64,000 nt of DNA from positions 806,001-870,000 of the forward strand of contig JAKULF010000015.1 of NCBI GenBank assembly GCA_022661535.1, in the 5' to 3' direction. The position numbers and the translations under genes are program-made. The notes under the pieces were generated by a model. The model saw nothing but the letters and a program-made list of their open reading frames with translations. It was not told where the DNA came from and did no database searches. This stretch comes from Eutypa lata (Eukaryota; Ascomycota; Sordariomycetes; Xylariales; Diatrypaceae). How positions within the stretch are numbered: position 1 is the first letter of the stretch; each line of letters begins with the position of its first letter. Below are positions 32,466 to 44,056 of the stretch, piece after piece.

Positions 32466-35400
32466 GTAAGAGCGGCTAGGCGGTCAAAAGGGGGGCATCG
32501 CATCATCCGACGGAGCAAGCAGATCTGGCGTTGTACAAAAACTCTAGACGGGCCTTTCACACTATGGGGATTATTCATCAGTCATGTCATCCTCCCGGTC
32601 GATCAGTGATTTATGGGTTACCAAAAGGCAACTAACTATAGAGGTGCCGTCTAATGATATTTCTCGGCGTGTATGAGTTCTGCACAAAAGGGGTTCGAGC
32701 CGCTGATAGATAGATTAATAGTTTTCTGTCGAATGCTGATATATAACAACCCCTCACCCTTTTCCCTACCTCAACATCCCTCGTAGCATCATCATCTAGT
32801 GGCCAAAATTGACATTAGGCATTCTGCGTAATCAAATCCATATACTCCTTAGTCACGTATGTACCTTGAAAGCGCCATACATGTCAATATACCCGCTAAG
32901 CAGCTCTTACAATCTGAGTTGTGGTATGGGTTAGCATTGCTGTTCTAACGTCGCCACCGTGAGCTAAATGCCAGAGAGGTAAAGTAGTGAGTGACCTCTT
33001 GAACTATTGCTATGAGTCCTAGTAAATACCAACACATGAACATGAGCAATAGCAATTTAGGATACCTACAATGGGACGGACATACAAGGTAATAATAGTG
33101 TGGATGTCGTATTCCGTGGTGATACAGTCTCGACCTACTCGACGAATATCCTGACTAATGGTCCCCCCCCCCCTTCAAGGATGCAGGGAAAAGTACCAAA
33201 TAGCAGAACCTCCTGTGAATTGATTGATGGGTAGGTGTCTCTATAAGTATATGCGCAGTCTAGGCCGTGGCCTAACAAGCTCTTTAGCAGTAGAGGTCTC
33301 TAGAATTACTAGATGTTTCAAGTATTATGAATATGTGGTGGGTAACTCACCGATCCTATCCTACATCACACAGTTAAATTACCGAACGATATTGCTACGT
33401 CTTCTATTAGGTACGGCGACCTTGATAGTTCACAAGGCCTTCTACTAGTCAAGTGTGGCCAGCCCTTCACCCTACTGACAATATATTCCATATACTTCTC
33501 TCTACCACTTGCTTATAGTTCGTGTGCCGTCAGTGGCACCACTTCGCAATACAGTTACAATTACGCTCACCCAACTTTATATCCCCATTATGACCTTCCT
33601 TGAGTAGAAATTGATCTTTATTAAAGCATTATATCATCTCGTGTATTGTATATCCTAAACCACCAGTAGGTTTTCACCACCAACACCCTTCCACATGATG
33701 ATCACATGTTTCTTGAAGCTCTAGCCGGATAATTTGATCCAACTACAAGCTTTCTTAGGACGGAGTTGGCCCTACATGACCACACGTATGAAGTTGCACT
33801 GTTTTGAGTGCTGCTAATAAGGCGTACATATATGTTAACTAAACCCTTTGGTAGTAGATGACGATATTTCCTACATAAACCACTCCTTCTTCTCACTCTA
33901 ATTATTCTCCTAATCAGCTAATCAACGTCATTTGATATTATTTCCCCTGTCTTGATAGCTATATTCTCGGCCCCAACCCTCATCGCGAGAAAGCTACAGC
34001 CACGGCCAGGAGTAAATCCCAAGTCTTCTCTCCATGGTGTAAATTCAATCAGCCATCGATTCCCTGCAGTATTTTATAAGGCTTTCTTGATCGTTGGTGA
34101 TAACCTAGCCTAGGGGGGCAAGAGAAAACTCGGTCAAAGGCCTTGTCCTAGATATTTATTATGTAAGGTAGCACCGAAAGACTCTATTGATACCATTTCA
34201 TATTCGACGAATATATTGAACTGAGTTTGCTCGGATGTAGTGAGGCGTTGCTGATGTTAACTGGTCTATCAGTTTCATCTCGCTTAGCCTTTTGTTATCA
34301 GGCCATCATTCTCATTTTCTTCTTTGCAAGTCACCCGTAATTAGATCCCCCAAGAGCTGAGCATGCAGACGTATACAGGTTGGAAAGAATACATGATATG
34401 ACCATAATGTATATCAAGGGTTAGAAGGTCAAGATCAGATAGACGAGGAGATTCGGTAACCCTAAGAAACAGGGGCTAGGGCAGCGTTCTACACTGGATA
34501 TTTAATGTTAACACTCTACACATATACGTAAGACCTCATGAGATTCCCAGCACGGCAAGGTCCTAGGAGGCTCTCTTACTTCGTACTAGATGTAGTCGCG
34601 ATATGCCAGCTCTCTAGTTTCATGATAATCAATCATACCAGAGGCAATTAGTTTGCTATAACAACAAGTATATGCGGGCAGCCCCCTTTGAAGGCAAGAC
34701 ATTGCATTCTAATCACTAGTTTTATCTAGATAACAAAAGAGTAGACATATAAGTCCCCAACTAGTGAGTGTATATTCGCATGGATGAGTTTCCAAAAGCG
34801 ATGCCCTTTACCATGGGAAAGGGGTGAACATAATCAAGTTTAGCTAAGGTTTAAGTGTATCAATATTCCTTCCAAGAGAGGAAAGACCCCACGACCGCAT
34901 AACCATGTGGCATAGTGTGACAAACATGACTACGAGTGTCTACTAATCTAACCTAAAGGAGGAGATCGACGCGATCTTCCTGGTAGGCAAACAACCTATG
35001 CCTACATAAGTATGCAGACTATATTTTGTATTCACCATATAGCTCTAGTTCTCACAGTGAGTCCGCCGAGTCAAGAGACCATAAGCTCGGTAGGCTGCCT
35101 ACCCAGTGGTTGGGAATACAGGGATCATACAGAATTGATTACCTCTCAAGAACCCGAGAAGTCTGAAGTCTCTAGATCGATGGCTCGGAATACCCGTTTC
35201 CAACACTTGATTACTATACAACTACCAACTGCACTAAACGAGCACCCCCTGGAGGATCTTGGTGCGTCTGAAAATCTCGGCCGGCCGTTGGATCGATCAT
35301 CGTGGAGACTCCACATACTTCACTTACTACATAGAGGATTACGCAGACGGGATTAACAGAAAGCCTGTTGAGCCTTATCTCTCTCTGTGTTTCTACGTTT

Positions 35401-38400
35401 CTACGTGTGGCAAGGTATCTATCTATCTATGATGCACGAGGAGATGCTATCCACGTGATAGGGTTCTGCGGCACAAGATTGAGACAGTACGATGAGATTA
35501 CTGTAATGGACACATCGGCCCATCTCGACTTGCGTAAAACGTCAATCCGCATGTAACATCGTGGCCTCATAAGTGGTCGCATACACTCAGCTTGTGACTG
35601 AACGTGACACTACTGGCTGAGCTGAGCCCCCTCCCCCTCCCCCCATATGCTATTTTGATGGACAGAGCCGAGAGTTCCGCTCCCGCAGGGCCTCCCCTCC
35701 TCCCTTACATACTGCTGATGCTCGAGGAGGCGGAAGCGGGTTGGGGGGTGTTGGGTTGGGTTACACCACGTGGGAGCAGGGTGATAAGGACCAATTAGAT
35801 GGGCAGTTAAACCGGATGGACGTCACCTTTGAATTCCTTCGGTGGCCGGGCGTAGTCCTTGCAAGACACAGCAGCCCCCACGGACATAACAGGAAAGGCT
35901 CCTTGTCGGGTGAGACAAATGTCGAGTAACAAGACCATTAATAGCAACACGAAGCAAGCTTAAAATTTTTATTATTTTATTTTACCTCCAGAGGCTTCCA
36001 TCTCCATCCACCCACCATACGTAGGTTGAGTCGTGGTTGATTAGGGTGGGCGGCCTTAGGACGACGAGTGTCTACGTACGAAGCTTGCCAAGAGGCAAGA
36101 TACAAGAACGCCATGAAAGAGGATTTTTTTTAAGGCACCCTAATATCAAATTGTCACGAGAATCTGCGCAGCATATTCCTGCTGCAACGCTGAAAAGAGG
36201 CAGTGGAACTGATCTTGCCGATCCCTGCCCGTACAAGAAGCTGGCATGTATGTATTATCACCTACATACACAAGAGTCTGAAGGCGGCATGGAATTAGGT
36301 TGTTTGTTGTGAGCGTGTAATATGTAAAAGGATGTTATTACATATACGTGCATGTGGTGTGGGTGTGTGGATGTGCGGGTATGGTGGTGAAGGGAATCCT
36401 TCGGTACGTGAAATCGAAGACTAGTAATGGGTAAGCGCCCTGGCGCAGAGACAGACGCCTTGGGAGGGCATAATCGCTCGATCACCCCTTTGGAGGTGGG
36501 ATCTGGCATGTGGTTATATAGTAGGACGGCTTTGAGGGCTTTGATCTTCTTTAGAGCTAAGCCTAGGGGTATTGCAGAATGAGGCGGTGTATTCAATATC
36601 TATGTACAATACATACCTCCTAGCTATACCTTTTTACCTTCAGTAGTTAATAGATGCCAACATATGTATCCCGCTGTATATAAAGTGCCCGCCTACTTGT
36701 TTCGCAGCCTTCGCAGGAGATGCCTATAGTTATCCGACTGCTGCTGATGAAGAGTAATAGTTAGTTAGGGCGATGAGTTAAAACCGTCCGATTTCAATGT
36801 TCCCCGCCATAGCCGTTAAACTTTCGTGCAGTCTCCATCTACGCTACATACCTACCTAAGATTACTTACATTGGTAGGTGCCTAACTAATGCAGCTAGCT
36901 ACCTAGGTAGGTAATGTAGGTACAATACCTAAGATAACTGATGTCCGTAAGTCTACATGTCGATATTGGAGCACAGATTCAAAGAAGCCATCTGCCAATA
37001 TGAGGTTAGTTATTTAACTACGGCAGACGATGTGGGATGATGGTTTTGTGTGTTTATAATCATTTTCATGATCTGTATTTTATTTTATTTTATTATTATT
37101 GTCAATATCACCATCATTATTGTTGTTTTTGCTGGGAGGCTGGAACCGATAGAGAAATTAACTTCGCGTGGGGAGGGCTGGCCCTGGATGGATATGTATG
37201 TAAGTAGGTATGTAACCTACATACCTAGCGCTTAAGGTTGGGCCCGCACCAATCGTACAATACAGTATAAGCACGACCAAAAAGAGGTATGCAGTAGGCG
37301 ACCTGCAGCTCGGATGACAATTACCTTCTAGCCTACCCGTACCTTGTCCTTAACCCTTTTAACGCGCGAACTGCATGCCCTTTCCTGTCTTGAAGTTGAC
37401 TAGTCCGTTCGGTCGTCCATACATAAATAGTTGACCGTTTGAAACCAAGTAGGGCTGTGGACAAGCTGGTGGGGGTTTATACAAGCTCCTATCCTGTTGC
37501 CTCTTTGTTATCTGGTGGAATTTGTGTGTGCATTTTCACGACATGAGAGGGAGAAAACACTTAGAGTTAGACACATATGTATCCTCGAATGCTATTATAT
37601 GTGGTTGGTAGGTAGCTGAGGGTATGTATAGATAGGAAGTAGGTAGTACGGCATGTAGGTTGGTATTGAAAGCCGCATTTAGGTGTTGGCTGTTATTTTA
37701 CATTGTGCCTACATTCTTCCACAAAGAGGGTTCGCGATAGTGATGGTAGGGAGGGTCTTGGAAGAGTAGAGTATGAGCGAAAACGACCTCCAACAGAAAA
37801 AGATGGGGGTATGAGTGGCATAGGGTGGTTCTTGAACTTCATACGGCTTGTTCCTTACGTGGGAATGTAACTCTACTACTACGTACCTAATCAAGAACCT
37901 ATGGTAGATATAATGATTGGTGAACTGATTATAGCTTGAACTGCTTAACTTTATGAAGACTACTGTCATGCATACTATTAGATGGATATGCCAAGTGCAA
38001 CTAGTTAATCTGCGTATGAAACCTAAAGAAACAACCTGGGTTTAATGGCTGATCCTAGAGAAGGATTTCTCTGTGATGTGTATTGTAGATAGTTATCAGT
38101 TATGTATGTAGTTATGTTTGTACTTCGCAGGAACGGAAGGATTTCTAGCTAGGTCTTCGGGTCTTGAAGAGCTAGGTTTATCGGAAATTAGAAGTGACTG
38201 CCGCGCAGAAAGGATGCATAATAGGTATCATAAACATTCGCTAGTCAAATAGTTTATATTGGAAAGAAACGTGATTCTGTGGATATGCTGCTTTACCAAT
38301 CTGCGTAAGTAGCCATCGCTGGGCATAGTCATTCGAACGCTAGGCTGTATTTCAGAGGGTTTGGAGGAATACCCTGCCTATAACGAGCATTATATATCAA

Positions 38401-40640
38401 GTTGATTGGTCGCGTCTCACTCACCTTTGCATACATACTTCGTACTGTGTATATGAATGTAGGTTACATTAACGAACCAACGTTACGAGGACATTCGACA
38501 TAATGCTGACGGGACTCCCTTGAATATAGGGACAGTTGGTCGTATGCAAGGTATGCTATGTAGTCGCCTCATGAGGTTGATAGCGAGTCTTTTTCAATAC
38601 CTACACTTAAGGTATAAGTATGCCCGTTCGAATGGAAGCGAGATCAGGACCTTGCCAAACCAAACCCACTCCATCCCTGTCTCACGTGTTTGAATTTGCG
38701 CGTCACAACCATTGGCTTCGTATCGATATGGGCATCCCGGCCCTCTGGTTGAGGGTCACTTGTTGGCCCGAGCCCATGGGTCATAGTTACTCGTCTATGT
38801 GATATTTCCCTAGGCGACCATGTGGCAGTAGCAAAGACAGTCTTATGGTCAAGGTGAGCATAGTATTGACGCACTAGGACTACTGCATATTTGACAAAAT
38901 ATGTAGCATATCGTCGTTGCTTGTGGTTCGACTTCGAAGCGGTACCGTGTTTCTGTTCTCCCAAGAGCTGGGAACCTCGTGTCATATCGTACATAGTTAT
39001 AAGACGCTCGAGCTGAGAAGCAAGCTGGGATATATCTAGGGGGTTTATAAATATGTAGAATGTAATGAGTTTTTCTTGCTTTCTTCTTCTTTTTTGGATA
39101 CGTAGTTATGTAAGCCTGAGCTGATACACGTGTACCCTGTTTCCTGATCGCCTGTGTAACTGTCCGGGCACGTTCGTCTGCTTCTTCGCGCTTCGTCCCC
39201 AAGCGGGTGGGTTACCTACTTATATCAGTCCGCTTGGGCCCCTATTAACTATGTACTTGACTAATAAGTAGGTATTCCCAGCTGGTTGGATATTGGGGTT
39301 ATTTTGGTTTCATGATTGTCTTACGTCGTTGACCCCCACAATGCGCCAAGGCAGATTTTTTATGGACAGGTAAGTGTTAACTGATAGACATTTGCGTACA
39401 TACACATGTAGGTATGTCTGTACTAGATGTAATGGAGCTTTTCTACTACTAACTAGTAAGGAGAATAGCTAGACCTGTGTTATGTGATGGCTTTCTCGGT
39501 TTTCATCGTTAGGACCGACAACTTACAAGGCTGTTCTGGTCCCTGGCCCCTTTGCTTTGACGATGGTCATCTCCTCATGTAGCTCGAGTCGGTATAGTCG
39601 TTCATCGTCATCGGGGGTCCCGGCCTCCCGGCCCGCCTATGACTGCAGATGCCGATATGACTAGGATCTCTCATGTTGAAGACTTTTTTTTTTTTAGCTC
39701 ATTAGGCATCTTGTTATTGGCACACTGTAAACGCTGATATCATAGATGTTGCGCGAAAAGACATAAGGCTTGTCTTATATTAGACTTTGCCTATCCTCGT
39801 TGCCTCGTTGATATGAGTGAACTGGAAGAATCTCTAACTACTTATCCATTAAACCTGGAACCTAGACCAGACGTCCGCCCCATATAAATAATATTGTGGA
39901 GAGGTTAACTCTAGCATTTACTGCACCTGTAACTATACTTTACCTACATACGAAGGTTGTATGACTACCACGCAGCCATGGGGACTTTCATGAGTCTTCT
40001 GAAAAGACTAGGTTCTACGGCCTACCATTTCTTATATCTTCTACTGTTCTGTTTAGAATGGCTTAGCGTTCAATAAATGTCCGCTTGTGTACGAAGTATT
40101 ACATAGTTCAGGCTTATTTGAGGATGCAAACATACATGGCTGGGCGGTACTGAGGTAGCATTGAAAGCCTATCTTACGCAGTACCTATAGATAATGTCCA
40201 TACATGTCTGGTAGCTATTTAATTAATTAGGTGCCATAACTACATAAGTGGCGAGATCAAACCCGAGCTCCTGGCATCTGGACCACGGACTAAAAATAAG
40301 TAATATTGTACGTACATAGAAGCATCAACAGAATATGCAGGGAAACCAAGAAGAAATTTAACAATGTGTGATAATGATATGTATTTATTCGTATGATCAG
40401 TTGTATAAGCTGATATGTACTATACTGTCGGCAGATCTCACGTGGTGTAATTACATAGAAGAGTGCAAGCATAGCGAGACGGCCCGGATGATCTTATTAC
40501 AGGCCTGCAGGCTTGATTAGTTCTAACAAGTAGCGAGAATTTTTGATCCATGCATGCATATCTATCTCCTTATGTATTTACCTGGTTAACTACCTAGGTA
40601 CTCACCGTGCGCAAGCACGAACCATTTAACTAAAAATTAA
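32466..40640. other. 8.2-kb gene desert
   Basis: I find no gene with a recognisable domain, no convincing exon chain and no tRNA. The longest ATG frames are 35012-35356 (114 aa) and two overlapping minus-strand frames at 38644-39202; all lack domains, and their composition resembles the surroundings. The region holds C homopolymers (33162-33172), many TACCTACC/TAGGTAGG and TACTTCGTA/TACGAAGTA motifs (34578, 36845-36925, 38437, 40090) and short microsatellites. It is not RIP-type AT-rich DNA. A purine/pyrimidine-poor non-coding RNA gene could be missed by eye. Confidence 0.5.
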
Positions 40641-41980
40641 ATAGTCCCTTCGATCCACTTTATAAATCCACTTACTTTTTAAATTAAATTTTAATTTTAT
40701 ATTACTTTTTTTTATTATTAATAATATATAATAACTTTACGAATTTTTTAAATTATTAAAATTATTATATTTATTATTCGTTTAAATATAACTTTATAAT
40801 ATTATTATATAATTTAATTATAATTTTTTTTAATTTTTTATAATATTTAACTTTATAATTATAAATAACTTTATATATAATTATTTAAATTTTATAAATT
40901 TATATAATATTAAAAAACGTATTATTTAAATTACTTTATATAATTACGTAATTTTAAAATTTAAAAACTTTTAATTATTATTTAAAATTTTAATTTTAAT
41001 TTCGTAAATTAATTATTTTAAATAACTTTTAATTAAAAGTTTTTTTTACTTTATTAAATAATAAACGTAAATTTTTATAAATAAATATTTTCGTTTTTTA
41101 AAGTTTTAAAAATTAATTTTTTATATTTAAATTTTTTTATAAAATAATTAATATAATATTTAAAAAATTATATAAAAAAATTAACTTTTTAAATTTAATA
41201 TTATAAAGTTTATTAATTATTTTCGAATTTTTAAAAAGTTAATTAAAATTAAAAAGTTTTATTTTAAAAATTTTAAAATTAATATAAATATTTTTATTAT
41301 TAAATATTTTTTTTAATATTTATTTATATATTTTAATAAATTTTTATTTATTATATAACTTTAACGTTATATAAAAATTAAATTTTATTATTATTTAATA
41401 ATAATATTTTTTTTAAATAAAAAAAATATTAAAATTAAATAATTATATTATATAAAATAAATAAAAAAGTATATATAAATATTATATATTATAAATTATA
41501 TATTTATATATAAATTTTATTATAATATAAATAATATATTAATTAAAAATTAATAATTTTTATTATTTAAATTTAAAAAGTTTAATTTTAAATAAATAAA
41601 TTTATTTTAATTATTTTAAAATTATTTTAATATTTAATTATTTAAAATTTATTATATTAAACTTTTATAAAAAAAATAATAATAATAATTATTAACTTTA
41701 AAAGTTTTCGTTTTTAAAAATAATAATAAAAATAAAACATTAATTATTAATAATTATTATTTTAATAATAATAACTTATTTAATAATTTTAAAGATTTTT
41801 TAAAGTTTTTATTTTATTAAAATAATATTAATAATTTTTTCTTTTTTAATTTTATTTTTTCGTATATTTATTTTATTTATATTAATAATATTATATATTA
41901 ATATTTTCTTTTTATAATAAATATATTTTAAATAATATTAAAATTTTTAAATTTAAATAAATAAAGTTAAAAATATTTAT
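40641..41980. repeat. Hyper-AT RIP-degraded repeat, left part
   Basis: Almost pure A/T. The remaining C is essentially only in CpT or CpG and the remaining G in ApG or CpG; CpA and TpG are almost absent from about 40680 to 41980 (one CpA seen near 41738). This is the classical end state of repeat-induced point mutation, which changes CpA to TpA. No coding sequence survives. The original element type cannot be identified. The block continues at 44057 after an inserted LTR element. Confidence 0.85.
41976..41980. repeat. Target-site duplication, left copy (TTTAT)
   Basis: TTTAT directly abuts the left LTR and recurs immediately after the right LTR at 44057-44061. Five bases is the usual Ty3-type target-site duplication length. 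In such AT-rich DNA a chance match is possible, but both copies sit exactly at the LTR edges. Confidence 0.8.
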
Positions 41981-42213
41981 TGTTACGAAAGCGTTAAGTG
42001 TAAGAGAAAATCCGAATTCCATTAGCTATGTAAAATTCTAAGCTAAAGAAAAAAGGAAAACAATGAATGAAAGCGCGCGGCAAGTGCAGCCATAAGGGCA
42101 ACCACCTAGTGGGGCGACGCACTGGCCAACTTCTGCTATATCCACCGTAACAACCGCGCCCCATTGTAGCCCTTATCAGTAGATTCCTTATCAGACATGT
42201 ACGTATCGTAACA
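41981..42213 (-). repeat. Left LTR (3' LTR in element orientation)
   Basis: 233 bp, starting TGTTACG and ending CGTAACA, a perfect 7-bp inverted terminal repeat with the canonical TG...CA ends. It is the same length as the right copy with no indels; the nine differences are all transitions. Confidence 0.92.
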
Positions 42214-42229
42214 TCACCCCCCCCTTCGG
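42214..42229 (-). other. Polypurine tract
   Basis: On the minus strand a run of eight G preceded by GAA and followed by TGA abuts the 3' LTR. This is where plus-strand DNA synthesis would be primed, and it fixes the orientation of the element. Confidence 0.75.
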
Positions 42230-42292
42230 AAAAAGTCTCGTCCCGAGACTTTGAAAAAAAAGAGTAAAAAATTTGGCCAATTTGGTCCGGCC

Positions 42293-42365
42293 GGAGCTCG
42301 AACCCTAAACGCTTCCCAGGCAATGGGGGCTACCCTCGACTCCACCAAGTTTCACCATTGCGCCA
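42293..42365 (-). other. tRNA-like A-box and B-box pair inside the retroelement
   Basis: Read on the minus strand, TGGCGCAATGG (42365-42355) resembles an RNA polymerase III A box and GGTTCGAGCTCC (42304-42293) a B box. The 73-nt span would fit a tRNA with a long variable arm or an intron. The D-stem and acceptor stem do not pair convincingly, so I do not call a tRNA gene. It may be a tRNA-derived fossil or chance. Confidence 0.3.
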
Positions 42366-42490
42366 GGGCCCCCAAGTGCCTATAACGCAAGGCCCCACTT
42401 GGCTTCGCACGTTCAGTTTGATTGTCCAATTTTTCAAAATGCATCATATGCGTAACACCACAATCAATTCCCTCCTTTGCTTTCATCAAG

Positions 42491-43608
42491 TTATCCTATC
42501 CTTCGCTTTCGTCTTAATCCTCTTGCAAATTGAGCCACCGGCGCATTATCATCTTCATGCGGCGGTTCGAATTCGTCTGCCTCCGCAGCTCGTCGCCAAT
42601 CATCAAGTCGCTTAGGTGGACCCGCCTGCTCCGGATTCTCGTCGTGATATTTTTTCAAAATCAAAGGGCTGTTTTTGAAATTTTCGGCGTCGTACCATTC
42701 TGGGTCTGGATCCCAACTCTTCCACTGTACTTGATACTGTAACTTTCCTCTGAATATTCGCGCCGACGAAACCTTATCAACCTCCCATTCTTCTTCACCA
42801 TTTGGGTCTACTTCTTCTGTCCCATCTGTGATACTCCAGTGGACAGGCTTGCCTGGCGCAAGCGGTCCTTAAGTTGATTGATCTCATTATCCTTTGCAAG
42901 GATCTGACGTTGCTGAGATTCCATTCGTGCTTTCAACAGCTGGACATCTCCAGGATCTGCAATATTGTCTGTACCGCCCATGACAGCATCCACCTGTTAA
43001 CCGAAATAATGGGTCCAATGATACAAGCTACGGATTGATTTATTCATGATCGAAGTCATCGAGATAGTCTCGTCCAACTGAGCTTGGACTGCATAGTGCA
43101 ACATGTATCGCATCTTGATTTCCAGGAATAGGGCATGGGGGTCTTTTTCGTAAAGATTCTTGAAAGTGGTGAAGGTAACCGTGCCTTGCAGGTTGGGAAA
43201 TGCCTTTGCTCCATCTCGGGTAAGTGCTGTCATGGGGAAACCAGTTCCTTCAGGTTTCCGACCGTAAGTGAAGGCAAAAGCCTCCAACTTTTCGGGAATG
43301 TCCTCAATCAATGCACGTCTGTTCGAGCCGAAATCGGCGTAGTAGCAATCGGGTGCCTTATCATGCAAGGCGCTCAGGAATTCCTAATAAGTGTATACAT
43401 CCGAAGGTACATTACCGTCATCAGCCTCCAGAGTAGCCGACTGCTCTGGAAGTTCGGGGGCAGCAGTAAGATATCTGGTTCTCTGCCGAAATCTCGTCTT
43501 GGGTTTTTTGTCTTCCGGCAATCGGATAATGAGGTCTTCGAGGCCGGCAGCAAACCGAACCTCGGCTCGAGCTTGGTCCGCTCGTTCTTGATTGATGGGG
43601 TCAGACAT
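42491..43608 (-). pseudogene. Broken Gag-like frame followed by a chromodomain
   Basis: The reading begins at an ATG at 43608. A TAG interrupts it at about 43386 and a TAA at about 42997. Both sit where CAG or CAA would keep the frame, so each is one C-to-T change in a CpA context, the RIP preference. The middle part contains a coiled-coil (QLLKARMESQQRQILAKDN). Near 42840-42880 the frame must shift to reach the chromodomain, visible as EEEWEVDKVSSARIFRGK, then QVQWKSWDPDPEWYDAENF and KKYHDENPEQAGPP, ending at a TAA at 42491. The aromatic positions of the chromodomain are intact. The N-terminal part has no recognisable zinc knuckle and I cannot place it in a named Gag family. Confidence 0.75.
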
Positions 43609-43811
43609 GACGTCGGTCTTTCGTACTTGTCAAGTACTCTTCCGTGTATCTTCTCGGTGGCGCCTGTATCTTGGCGTGTCGTATTCTTCCGTCTCTGTGG
43701 GGTAGCAAGGGTATCCTAGTTGCTTCCCGTGTTGCGCTCGTGTAGCTGCAACTCTATTCTTTTCGTTCTTCTCAATTGGGATATTATAAAGCCTTCCCAA
43801 ACAAGTGAATG

Positions 43812-43823
43812 AGCTTAGAATTG
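43812..43823 (-). other. Primer-binding site with Tf1-like self-priming complementarity
   Basis: Immediately inside the 5' LTR (one base from its edge), the element strand reads AATTCTAAGCT. The same LTR contains AGCTTAGAATT at 43887-43877, an exact 11-nt complement. In Tf1-type elements the first 11 nt of the transcript anneal to the primer-binding site and prime reverse transcription without a tRNA. A pyrimidine-rich tract just before 43887 is compatible with a transcription start there. Confidence 0.7.
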
Positions 43824-44056
43824 TGTTACGGAAGCGTCAGGTATAGGAGAAAATCCGAATTCCATTAGCTATGTAAAATTCTAAGCTGAAGAAAAAAGGA
43901 AAACAATAAATGAAAGCGCGCGGCAAGTGCAGCCATAAGGGCAACCACCTAGTGGGGCGACGCACTGGCCAACTTCTGCTGTATCCACCGTAGCAACCGC
44001 GCCCCATTGTAGCCCTTATCAGTAGATTCCTTATCAGACATGTACGTATCGTAACA
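43824..44056 (-). repeat. Right LTR (5' LTR in element orientation)
   Basis: 233 bp, TGTTACG...CGTAACA, paired with the left copy. If the transcript starts at 43887 as the self-priming model predicts, U3 would be 44056-43888 and R-U5 43887-43824. Confidence 0.92.

Larger units (their letters stand above)
41981..44056 (-). mobile_element. Non-autonomous chromodomain LTR retroelement (miniature chromovirus)
   Basis: 2,076 bp, bounded by 233-bp LTRs and a TTTAT target duplication, inserted into older RIP-degraded DNA. Orientation is minus: the polypurine tract (GAAGGGGGGGGTG) lies directly before the left LTR, and the primer-binding site directly after the right LTR. The internal 1.6 kb encodes a broken Gag-like open frame and a chromodomain of the type at the integrase C terminus of fungal Ty3/gypsy chromoviruses. 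Protease, reverse transcriptase, RNase H and the integrase core are absent. It must have moved using enzymes supplied by a relative. I count nine differences between the LTRs (about 4 percent), all transitions. Confidence 0.88.

Noticed and set aside
35012..35356. 114-aa ATG-started frame in the gene desert
   Set aside because: No domain, no neighbouring exons and composition like the flanking DNA.
40641..41980. AT-rich block as a centromere or mitochondrial insertion
   Set aside because: It is short, lacks any mitochondrial gene, and its CpA/TpG depletion is explained by RIP.
42293..42365. A functional tRNA gene
   Set aside because: A and B boxes are plausible but the D-stem and acceptor stem do not pair, so only a tRNA-like segment is reported.
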